This document shows positions 1 to 7,388 of a stretch of DNA of 14,532 nucleotides, piece after piece. The notes below the pieces were generated by a model. That model did not search any database. It was not told the DNA's origin and saw nothing but the letters and a program-made list of their open reading frames with translations. Both the position numbers and the translations under genes were made by a program. Where the stretch lies: assembly GCA_904502135.1 (NCBI GenBank), contig CAJGDE010000049.1, positions 1 through 14,532 of the forward strand, written 5' to 3'. Each line of letters starts with the position of its first letter. Position 1 is the stretch's first letter. The stretch comes from Kiritimatiellia bacterium (GTDB lineage Bacteria; Verrucomicrobiota; Kiritimatiellia; RFP12; UBA1067).

Positions 1-142
1 ATGCTTCGAAGGGCAGGTCGCGAAGCGACGGCGCAAGCCGCCCGCAAGGGCCCGCGTGCGGAGTCGACGCGTTCGCCAAGCGAACTACTCGGATGAAGCT
101 AAACAACTGTCATCTTTTCAACGAAATAAAATCGCACCCTAG
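1..142. other. GC-rich left edge, no gene assigned
   Basis: The first ~96 bases are much richer in G and C than the rest of the window, and all three forward frames stay open here: frame 1 to a TGA at 94-96, frame 2 to a TAG at 140-142, frame 3 to a TAG at about 147. Frame 1 begins with ATG at base 1 and would give 31 residues rich in Arg, Ala and Ser, but the window edge makes that start meaningless. It may be the tail of a plus-strand gene lying to the left, or non-coding GC-rich sequence. I do not recognise any of the three translations, and the open frames may simply follow from the lack of stop codons in GC-rich DNA. Confidence 0.3.
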
Positions 143-173
143 GGGTTAGTCGTAGCGGTAGATATGAAGTAAG

Positions 174-209
174 AAATGTTTGAATGTTAGAATGTTCGAA
201 TGTTTGAAT
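174..209. repeat. Octamer array, left arm of inverted repeat
   Basis: Four tandem 8-bp units plus half a unit read GAATGTTN on the plus strand (the first has A in place of G). The last base varies: T at 181, A at 189, C at 197, T at 205. This is the reverse complement of the CATTCNAA units at 261-364. Bases 175-209 pair with 270-304 over 35 bp with one mismatch (197 against 282), leaving a loop of about 60 nt. Confidence 0.9.
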
Positions 210-221
210 AAAATAAACACT

Positions 222-260
222 CTTCCCTGTTCCCTATTCCCTCTAAACCTTCTAAACCCC
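222..260. repeat. Pyrimidine-rich loop with short heptamer repeats
   Basis: This segment sits in the loop between the two octamer arms. It has three tandem TTCCCTN heptamers (223-229, 230-236, 237-243; final base G, A, C), followed by two copies of TCTAAACC (242-249, 252-259). The plus strand is almost free of G. It shows the same habit as the flanking arrays: a fixed core with one changing base. No function can be assigned. Confidence 0.7.
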
Positions 261-364
261 CATTCAAACATTCAAACATTCCAACATTCTAACATTCAAA
301 CATTCTAACATTCAAACATTCCAACATTCCAACATTCCAACATTCCAACATTCCAACATTCTAT
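261..364. repeat. Thirteen-unit octamer array CATTCNAA, right arm
   Basis: Thirteen back-to-back 8-bp units fill 261-364 exactly. Each is CATTCNAA, with the variable base A, C or T and never G; the last unit ends in AT in place of AA. The five units at 317-356 are identical (CATTCCAA). The array stops one base before the stop codon of the glycyl radical enzyme gene (366-368), so it would form the start of that gene's 3' untranslated RNA, read there as GAATG-rich repeats. The inner part (270-304) pairs with 175-209. It is not CRISPR: the units are 8 bp and have no spacers. Confidence 0.92.
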
Positions 365-365
365 T

Positions 366-2606
366 TCATTTTATCGACTCGGCGCGGCGTATGTAACACT
401 CTTGCTGTTCGACAGGCAAGTCATTCCATCTGACATTCCAGCCACACACTCGAACCTGAAGATTCTCGTATTTCTCAGGCTCTTTCTGCGCAGCACGCAA
501 AGTTTGCGCATCTAAAACATTAAACTGTATAAGCGTCAATCCACGAGAGTGGTACTCCTCAACGAGGGTGCGCATTACATCAAGCCCTTTTTCACCTGCA
601 ACGGATGACGGATGAAGCATGACATCAAGAGGCATATCCATCGGAACATCCGCAGGATTGATTGATGAAACGGTATTTATTAGCGCTGTAACACCTTCTC
701 TATCCGCGCCAGGCATAGGCGAAAGATTCTTTGATAATTCGTCTTTTGAAAAACGTCCATCCGGGGTAGCGCCTGTTCGTTTTCCGAAATCAATGAATCT
801 GCGCGAGCTGTGCGCTCCAGCCACGAAACGCCCGCCCCTTGAATTGGGAATGTCGTTGGCCTCTTTGCCGAAACAGCTTATAATCCTGCGCCCAAGCATA
901 TTGGCCTCATTATCGTTATTTCCCCATTTACGCCTAGAGTTTATCATTTCAAGACGAAGATTTTCATACCCGCTCCAATTCTTCGCCATTACTTCGCCGA
1001 GTTGTTTCAAAGAAAGAATTTTTCTCTCATACACTATTTCTTTTACAGCCAAAAGAGCATCTACCGCTGTACCTGGAGCGACGAGAAGAAGATGAGAATT
1101 ATTACCGTGCGCCGTGCCGTTATGAAATGCGTCAAGCCCGGTTTTTACGCTGTGGGCAATAGACAAAGAAAAAAGCATTGAGGGGTTTACTTCATGAACC
1201 CAGCGCTCTGTCTCAAACGCAAGATCTCTCGCCTTTATGACAGTCTTGCTCAAATTCTTAAGATATGAAGAGAGAAAAGTCTCAAAGTCTTTTGCTTTAT
1301 ATTTTCCACTGCGTGCTTTATTTAAAAGCTTCTCTATCGGCTTTACTGCACTGATATACGAGGGAATCGTATCATTACAACTGTCGAGTATACCCCACTC
1401 GTAACATCCCCATATCGCACAAGTCCGCGCCTGTTCTGCACTGTAACCTAATCCCATAATCGCCTTTGCAAGAGGCTCCTCGCCACAAAATGTGACAGAG
1501 CGTTGACGACGAGCTAGATCAAGAGTCTTTCGCCATACCCAATCCGGCGTAGAAGGCCCGGTTTTTATATGAACTTTTGGCGTCGGCAGATTGAGCTTGT
1601 CATGAACATCAAGAAGAATCGCCGAAATTTCATTGTATTGCGTTGTCCCGTCGGCTTTTGTTCCTCCGAAATAAACAGGCTGACCGTAATAATTATCTAT
1701 TGCCCCCCACTGCCACCAAAAATGAGCCAGCTGATCGCGAAAGATATCTTCATTCGTTTTCCCCGAAGCAATATCGGATTTATAAAACGGCATTAATATT
1801 CTATCTAAATTTGAAAGAGTGCGGACTTGGAAGAAATCAAAATTTTCACCCATCACCCATTCAAGATAAATAAACATCAATACATCGTAAGCGCTCTGAG
1901 GCTTTCCCCTACAAAGACGATCGAGCGAAGCCGCCTGAGCCTTAAGTCTTTCATCGCCAGTTTCAGTGGCTTTCCGGGAAGCCTTTTTCGCCAAGCGCGA
2001 AACGAATCGCAATACAGCATCCGCCACGATCAGACGCGAACGGTAATAATCTGTATCTTTCCAGTTGTCCAACAGCTGTTGGCGCATTCCGGGAAACCCA
2101 AGTTTAATTATATAATCCCAGTCGGGTGCGCAATGCGAATAATCCTTCCATACGACCCAGCTGCCGTCTGTGGTGCCGGATGAAATTTTATTTTTAAGCC
2201 CGGGAGACCTTGTTTGATCAACGTCATCCGCACGTTTTTTAAGTATCGAACGAATCGGATGATTACGATGCATCGTCCAAGGAGAGACCGCCGGAAAATA
2301 ATCATTGGTCGAAACACCAATCGCGACATGATCACAGGCATACGCGAATATCTTAGCCTTGGTAATCTGCCACGGCTCATCACCCCTTTCGGCGACGATT
2401 TTTTGGAGCGCTTTGCCCATCCCGCGAGCATCTAGCCCCGTTGATCGGTCAACAGCCCCTTTGGTCCACTTTTGCTTAAGATAACCGATGTCGCCTGCTA
2501 TATCCTCTGCGCACCACTGGGCTAAGCTTGGCGCAGCGAATAAAGCAGACAACAGAAGTATAAACAGCGTCATTTGGCTTAAGAAATTAGGGCGCTCGTT
2601 TTTCAT
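366..2606 (-). CDS. Glycyl radical enzyme (PFL family) with signal peptide
   Basis: A glycyl radical enzyme of the pyruvate formate-lyase superfamily. Numbering from the in-frame TTG at 2642 (758 residues), the active-site cysteine lies in WGCYEWG (C413, with E415 in the GCxE position used by the dehydratase/lyase branch). Other family blocks are ATPDGR (~625-630), SPMPGADREG (641-650), LIQFNVLDAQTL (704-715) and the C-terminal radical loop RVCGWNVRW (731-739, glycyl radical G734; family consensus RVSGY). The length is normal for the family. The TTG at 2642 overlaps the GH20 stop codon, but I prefer ATG at 2606 (746 residues) because it gives a clean Sec signal peptide: MKNER n-region, core MTLFILLLSALFAAPSLA, then QW. 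ATG at 2618 is a third option. No twin-arginine or lipobox is present. The substrate is unknown: C413 has no neighbouring second cysteine, unlike PFL itself, so pyruvate cleavage is unlikely. It is the last gene of a run behind two exported glycosidases. The fold is certain; export is inferred. Confidence 0.93.
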   Translation of the reverse strand: MKNERPNFLSQMTLFILLLSALFAAPSLAQWCAEDIAGDIGYLKQKWTKGAVDRSTGLDARGMGKALQKIVAERGDEPWQITKAKIFAYACDHVAIGVSTNDYFPAVSPWTMHRNHPIRSILKKRADDVDQTRSPGLKNKISSGTTDGSWVVWKDYSHCAPDWDYIIKLGFPGMRQQLLDNWKDTDYYRSRLIVADAVLRFVSRLAKKASRKATETGDERLKAQAASLDRLCRGKPQSAYDVLMFIYLEWVMGENFDFFQVRTLSNLDRILMPFYKSDIASGKTNEDIFRDQLAHFWWQWGAIDNYYGQPVYFGGTKADGTTQYNEISAILLDVHDKLNLPTPKVHIKTGPSTPDWVWRKTLDLARRQRSVTFCGEEPLAKAIMGLGYSAEQARTCAIWGCYEWGILDSCNDTIPSYISAVKPIEKLLNKARSGKYKAKDFETFLSSYLKNLSKTVIKARDLAFETERWVHEVNPSMLFSLSIAHSVKTGLDAFHNGTAHGNNSHLLLVAPGTAVDALLAVKEIVYERKILSLKQLGEVMAKNWSGYENLRLEMINSRRKWGNNDNEANMLGRRIISCFGKEANDIPNSRGGRFVAGAHSSRRFIDFGKRTGATPDGRFSKDELSKNLSPMPGADREGVTALINTVSSINPADVPMDMPLDVMLHPSSVAGEKGLDVMRTLVEEYHSRGLTLIQFNVLDAQTLRAAQKEPEKYENLQVRVCGWNVRWNDLPVEQQECYIRRAESIK

Positions 2607-2638
2607 AATACTTCTCATACTCTTCACGGAAAAATTTC

Positions 2639-4168
2639 TCAATTGTTGTCAACCCACCAACCTGGCGGCACCTGATAGTTAAGATGTCCGGTATCGAGAT
2701 AATCAGACGTTTTCATGTCGTTACCGATAAGACGCAGAGCAGTAGCAAACGGCGTATCGAACATCGGCGGCTTTGCCGGGATTGACGTCCCCCACGCTGC
2801 AGCAGAGGCGTATTTGTACATATTGATCCAATCGTTACCGCGCAGATGATGCCATGTCGTTTCAATGATTCCGAAGCCACCGATTTTAGCTATGTAGTCA
2901 GCCATCGGTTTCATGGAATTATAGTTCATCCACGGGCATCCGGCGACGGGAAACCCTTTCTCTTTGAAATACCTCATAGTCGGCCAATCATTGCGCGCCT
3001 CTTTCATATTTCCGTAGGAATACTGCCAGTCGCAGATTATGACATCCTTCGCAAGTGTGTCGGCGAGAGTCGCCGTGGTCTTTGAGCCGAAATGAACGAA
3101 ACCCTTCCAGCGCGGATCGCCGCGTTCAAGAAGCATATCGTGCCAGATCATCGGCTTTGCTCCGCGCTTCTTGACAAAATCTGCAAGCCCCGAAATATGT
3201 TCGCAGACAAGTTCACCGTAAGGACGCTTGCGGCATTCGGGGCATGAGGGCGGCTGCGCCTCATCGCACCCGAGATGGAAATACGGAGGATTTCCGAAAT
3301 CCTCATGCATCTCAGCGATGAGTTCGCGCAGAGTACGCTGCGTTTCGCGATTGGTCAGACACCAGTTCCATCCGCCAGGCTCGAATAGAGACTCGTATTC
3401 AGGGGCGATGTCGAGAACCATGTGCTTCATTGTGCAGCTACGAGACGATGAGGCGTGTCCGAACGCGTTGATCTGAGGAATTAGAGTAATGCCCAAATCA
3501 TTGCCGATTTTCACGAGACGACGGATTTCGCTCTTTGTCATCTTCGGATTCGGCCAACTCCACCAAGGATGCTTTTTGCTTTCATACATTCCCCAAGGCT
3601 CAATAATCGCATAATTGAATTTAAGAAGCGCCGCTAAGCGAATCGCACGCTCCATCTGCTGCGGCCTTAATTCTGGAAACCAACACAGATGCACTGCGCG
3701 GAACTTGAGATGCGGCGAATCGGAAATCGTAAGAGTGGGAAGAATTCGCCCCTTCATCTTAAACATTCCGCGGCGGGCCATAGCGAGCTGTCTAAGCGTG
3801 TACGCCGCCCACCTGACGCCCGCGAGAGAGCGCGCCGCAATCTTGACGCTTGAAGAGTCGGCCACGATGGAGTAAGCCTCGATGTCGTCCGAAAGACGGG
3901 AGGTGAAAGTTGAAGATTCGACTTTCGGCGCGTCTTTGCCGTACCATTTGATGAAATGATCCGCGAGCCATTTAACGCCGTTCGCATCTGGACAGTCTAC
4001 GGCGAGCGTAACCGTAGAATCGAACGCTACGGGATTGTCGATATCGCTTTTGAACTCGCGCGGCACGGGAATCGGCGCAAGTTCTATCGCGTCGGGATTC
4101 GTTTTGTTTCCGGCAAACACCGAAACGGCGGTGACGGACAAGACGGCAAGAATAATCGCATTTTTCAT
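2639..4168 (-). CDS. GH20-type beta-N-acetylhexosaminidase, exported
   Basis: A 509-residue family 20 glycosylhydrolase, expected to release terminal beta-linked GlcNAc/GalNAc with help from the substrate acetamido group. Residues 1-19/20 form a signal peptide (MKN n-region, hydrophobic core, SVFAG). Residues ~30-130 resemble the GH20 N-terminal alpha/beta domain, with the pattern AYSI..SSVKIAARSLAGV and TLRQL. The TIM barrel follows, with the catalytic pair in HLGCDE (D302, E303). The usual substrate-binding stretch after the first barrel strand (R-G-x-x-L-D-x-x-R) is replaced by RAVHLCWFPEL (157-167), and the usual HLTDDQ-like motif by IIEPWG (188-193), so this is a divergent subgroup and the exact sugar is uncertain. 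The start is ATG at 4168 behind GAGAGGATGGAGA. It lies 27 nt downstream of the GH2 gene, and its stop region runs into the glycyl radical enzyme gene, implying one transcript. There is no membrane anchor or dockerin. Confidence 0.88.
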   Translation of the reverse strand: MKNAIILAVLSVTAVSVFAGNKTNPDAIELAPIPVPREFKSDIDNPVAFDSTVTLAVDCPDANGVKWLADHFIKWYGKDAPKVESSTFTSRLSDDIEAYSIVADSSSVKIAARSLAGVRWAAYTLRQLAMARRGMFKMKGRILPTLTISDSPHLKFRAVHLCWFPELRPQQMERAIRLAALLKFNYAIIEPWGMYESKKHPWWSWPNPKMTKSEIRRLVKIGNDLGITLIPQINAFGHASSSRSCTMKHMVLDIAPEYESLFEPGGWNWCLTNRETQRTLRELIAEMHEDFGNPPYFHLGCDEAQPPSCPECRKRPYGELVCEHISGLADFVKKRGAKPMIWHDMLLERGDPRWKGFVHFGSKTTATLADTLAKDVIICDWQYSYGNMKEARNDWPTMRYFKEKGFPVAGCPWMNYNSMKPMADYIAKIGGFGIIETTWHHLRGNDWINMYKYASAAAWGTSIPAKPPMFDTPFATALRLIGNDMKTSDYLDTGHLNYQVPPGWWVDNN

Positions 4169-4195
4169 TCTCCATCCTCTCGTAAGCGTAAATAA

Positions 4196-7100
4196 TCACT
4201 TCTCTTCACCCGCAGGGCTGAAACGAACAGTCCAGGATTCTTCCTTTACAGGGAAAATATTTTTCTTGAGCGGCTTAGGCCCGCAAGAGCCTCCGCCAAG
4301 ACCAAGCTGGCGGATATCGAGATTGAGGCACACTTCCTTGCGAGGAACGAGCGGAATGCGGCGGCGTTCCTGTTCGGCGCGGTGACGCGAAAACTCAAGA
4401 TCTTCCCATGTGTAATGAAGAGCCTGCACAAATAGAGGATTGTCGCATGTCATCTTAACGCCCTTGCCGTCGTCATCCGTAAACTCCACCCACTTGACGT
4501 CAGTCTTATAACCGTTGTCCTGAGGACGGATGTAGCTTACGTACTGCTCGCTTACGGTAGACTCCCAAAGCCCGAAGAACGACGAGGCCTTGCGATCGAT
4601 ATAGTTCTCATGCGGCCCGCGTCCATACCAGCGCATACGCTCCAAAGAAGAATCAAGCTTCATCGAAAGACCGATTCTCGGAAGAGCGATCGGCATTGTG
4701 CCGTGAGGAATTAGCCTATTTTTCATTTCGAGAGATCCGTCTTCAAGGAACGACCAGTCAACTTCATGATTGAAACCGGCCGACTTTGAACCGTTTATCA
4801 AGGTAGAAATTCGTATTTCACCGTCAGCAATCTCAAAAGAACGGACGTGATACCTAAGCTGCATAAGCCCGGAGGCCGGATATGAGCCGTAATAACGCTG
4901 ATGATCATACTGGTTGCCTCTGATCCAGACATCATTATCGACAAAAGCTCTCTGGCATGTGACGAGAGGACCTGAAGCGATGCCTTGGGCAGGGTCGCTC
5001 ATTATGCGCTTGCTGCCCATAACCAGTTCAGAAATGGTTCCCGTCACACGATTGAATACGGCACGGAAATCGCCGTGCGTAACTTCTACTGAATCACCCT
5101 TCTCGACCATTTTGGGCTTTACCTTCTTTTTCTCGGCAAGAGAGCAGGCTGAAGGTTTGGTTAAAGGTATCTGGTTGCGCGCGACGACATACCCCTTCGC
5201 GGCCCACGGTTCATCCTTTTTAAGAGAGAAATTAATGTTGACGAAACGCTCCTTATCTGAATCGGAGGCAAAGTCCTTGACCGAAATCGGAAGCTTCCCG
5301 CGCGAAAGCGGCGCGATGGAAGGCGTATTGAATACGCCGCGCTTAACGACCTTACCATCTTCAATAAGTTCCCAAGAACCCGCAAATTCATCGGCACGGG
5401 TAAAACCAAAACGGTTCTCAAGTTCAAAAGCGTCGTTTACGACAAGATTGCGTTGCACATGGGCCGCCTCAATAAGTTTCGTCGTGACCTTGCGCTCGGC
5501 CGTAACAAGTCCGTTGCAGTTAAAAGGACCGTCGTTCGGGGCTTCATCGAAATCACCGCCGTACGCCAGAAATCTTTCGCGCTTTCCTGTAGCGGGATCT
5601 ACGCGATCGGTTTCTTTCCAAACGGCCTGATCCACCCAGTCCCAGATGCATCCGCCTGAAAGACAATCGTACTTATAGAAGATATCCCAATATTCCTGGA
5701 AATTTCCAAGCGCATTGCCCATGGCATGGGCGTATTCACACATGAAAAACGGCTTATCGGCGGACTGCTTGCCCTTGTAGTCGTTCAATTGAACTTTTTC
5801 GCCGAGCTCTTCCTCCGAAAGAGGCGGCAGCTCTTCCCCGAGACGACCGCGCTGCTCAAGCCATGCAATCGAGCGATACATGCGAGCATCAACATCGGAC
5901 TCGTCATTCCAAGGCTCCCACTGCACAATTCGCGTCTTATCGATTTTTTTCACTGCCGCCATCGCCGCCGTAAAGCAAACCCCGTGCCCCGTTTCGTTGC
6001 CGAGCGACCAGAACACGACAGACGGATGATTGCGGTAGAAAAGAACATTGCGCTCGTTACGCTCTACGATGGAATGTTCCCATTCTTTAAAACGCCCAAG
6101 GCCCTTTTCACCATACATCGGCTCGTGCCCTTCAACATTCGCCTCCGCCATCACATAAAGGCCGTACTTGTCGCAAAGATCATACCAAAGCCTGTGATTC
6201 GGATAATGACTTGTGCGCACCGTATTGAAGTTATACTTTTTCATAAGCATAATATCTTCAATCATCTCATCTATCGTCACCGAACGGCCGTTCACGGGGC
6301 TTGTCTCATGACGGTTAACGCCTTTAAATTTAACCTTCATGCCATTAACGAAGATGACGTTGCCGACAATCCGCTGTTCTCTGAAACCGATGCGGCGCAT
6401 GCGGATATCATCGCCCTTCTTCACGACGAGAGTGTAGAGATATGGCTTTTCCGCAGACCAGAGATTAACGGATTTTACAATGGTAGTTCCGTATTTCTTG
6501 GAAGAATCTAAACTGGCGATCTTCTTACCTAAAGAATCGTAAAGCATGGCCGACCAAGCGCCTTCTATGCCCTCAACAGAAAAATACCCTGTTTGATAAT
6601 CATCTGAAAGACTGGTATTTACGACGAAATCCCAAATACCGTCCTTTGGCATCGACCATACGGTTACATCGCGGAAGATGCCAGAATAACGCGTCATATC
6701 CTGATCTTCGAGATAACTTCCGTCACACCAACGATAAACCTCAACCGCAAGCATATTATCTCCAGCATTCACGAACGACGTAATATCAAATTCACTTGGG
6801 AGCTTTGAATCTTCTGCATAACCGACCTTCTTTCCGTTCACCCAAACGTAGTAGGCGCTGTAGACGCCGTCAAAGCGCAGAATTATTTTTCGACCCATCC
6901 AAGAAGCGGGAACGGAAAACTTACGTCTGTAAGAAGTTACGGGATTATAGTCGGCCTTTCCGCTTTGCCTGTCGCGAATGCGGGGCCAATCCAACTTGTG
7001 CGGATAACGCCAGTTGACATATCCCGGAAGTCCGAACCCGTAAATTTCCACACATGAAGGGACTGGAAGGTCAAACCAATTGGAATCGTCAAAGTTTGGC

Positions 7101-7363
7101 GCCTGAAAATCTTTCACACGAAGATCGGGATTGCCCGCCCATGAGATTTTCCATTTTCCGTTAAGCGAAATGGTGTAAGGCGATGAAGGCTCAAGCGCAT
7201 CCGTAAACGCATCCTTCTCTGAAGAGAGCGGCACGGTATATGTGCGAGCCGGCAGACGGTTGATCGAGTTGACGGCCATATTTTCCCAATCGTTTGTCGT
7301 CGTTGAAAAAACAGACAAAACCGGCGCGACAATTAAAACAAAGAGCCTTGCTAATATTTTCAT
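4196..7363 (-). CDS. GH2 beta-galactosidase (LacZ type), exported
   Basis: A large family 2 glycoside hydrolase of 1055 residues from ATG 7363, about the size of E. coli LacZ plus a signal peptide. Numbering from this start, the order is: signal peptide MKILARLFVLIVAPVLSVFS; jelly-roll sugar-binding domain (~60-235, with GYAEDSKLPSEFDIT and YLEDQDMTRYSGIFRDV); immunoglobulin-like domain (~240-330); TIM barrel with acid/base glutamate in SLGNETGHG (E457) and nucleophile glutamate in MCEYAHAMGN (E543); and a C-terminal bgal small-chain domain (with WYGRGPHENY and DNGYKTDV). It should release terminal beta-galactose in the periplasm or outside. The frame is open further up to 7447, but that would overlap the upstream gene by 59 bp and bury the signal peptide. 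The ATG at 7363 has AGGTGA just upstream (7366-7371) and leaves a 25-nt gap. Specificity for galactose over other GH2 sugars is inferred from the LacZ-like layout. Confidence 0.92.
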   Translation of the reverse strand: MKILARLFVLIVAPVLSVFSTTTNDWENMAVNSINRLPARTYTVPLSSEKDAFTDALEPSSPYTISLNGKWKISWAGNPDLRVKDFQAPNFDDSNWFDLPVPSCVEIYGFGLPGYVNWRYPHKLDWPRIRDRQSGKADYNPVTSYRRKFSVPASWMGRKIILRFDGVYSAYYVWVNGKKVGYAEDSKLPSEFDITSFVNAGDNMLAVEVYRWCDGSYLEDQDMTRYSGIFRDVTVWSMPKDGIWDFVVNTSLSDDYQTGYFSVEGIEGAWSAMLYDSLGKKIASLDSSKKYGTTIVKSVNLWSAEKPYLYTLVVKKGDDIRMRRIGFREQRIVGNVIFVNGMKVKFKGVNRHETSPVNGRSVTIDEMIEDIMLMKKYNFNTVRTSHYPNHRLWYDLCDKYGLYVMAEANVEGHEPMYGEKGLGRFKEWEHSIVERNERNVLFYRNHPSVVFWSLGNETGHGVCFTAAMAAVKKIDKTRIVQWEPWNDESDVDARMYRSIAWLEQRGRLGEELPPLSEEELGEKVQLNDYKGKQSADKPFFMCEYAHAMGNALGNFQEYWDIFYKYDCLSGGCIWDWVDQAVWKETDRVDPATGKRERFLAYGGDFDEAPNDGPFNCNGLVTAERKVTTKLIEAAHVQRNLVVNDAFELENRFGFTRADEFAGSWELIEDGKVVKRGVFNTPSIAPLSRGKLPISVKDFASDSDKERFVNINFSLKKDEPWAAKGYVVARNQIPLTKPSACSLAEKKKVKPKMVEKGDSVEVTHGDFRAVFNRVTGTISELVMGSKRIMSDPAQGIASGPLVTCQRAFVDNDVWIRGNQYDHQRYYGSYPASGLMQLRYHVRSFEIADGEIRISTLINGSKSAGFNHEVDWSFLEDGSLEMKNRLIPHGTMPIALPRIGLSMKLDSSLERMRWYGRGPHENYIDRKASSFFGLWESTVSEQYVSYIRPQDNGYKTDVKWVEFTDDDGKGVKMTCDNPLFVQALHYTWEDLEFSRHRAEQERRRIPLVPRKEVCLNLDIRQLGLGGGSCGPKPLKKNIFPVKEESWTVRFSPAGEEK

Positions 7364-7365
7364 AT

Positions 7366-7374
7366 TCACCTTTC
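7366..7374 (-). promoter_or_regulatory. Ribosome binding site that fixes the GH2 start
   Basis: On the coding strand the sequence is GAAAGGTGA, two bases before ATG at 7363. The spacing is short but the core is good. It lies wholly in the 25-nt gap after the upstream stop codon and supports this ATG over the in-frame start at 7447. Confidence 0.6.
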
Positions 7375-7388
7375 GATATTTACACTTT

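Noticed and set aside
174..364. CRISPR array or intrinsic terminator
   Set aside because: The units are 8 bp with no spacers and no cas genes, and the stem is AT-rich without a following U-tract.
366..2606. Calling the glycyl radical enzyme pyruvate formate-lyase (pflB)
   Set aside because: PFL has two adjacent catalytic cysteines; here a single cysteine lies in GCYE, so the pyruvate reaction is not supported.
5726..6511. A 261-codon plus-strand open frame inside the GH2 gene
   Set aside because: It lies fully antisense to well-conserved GH2 catalytic-domain sequence, and its translation shows no recognisable family.
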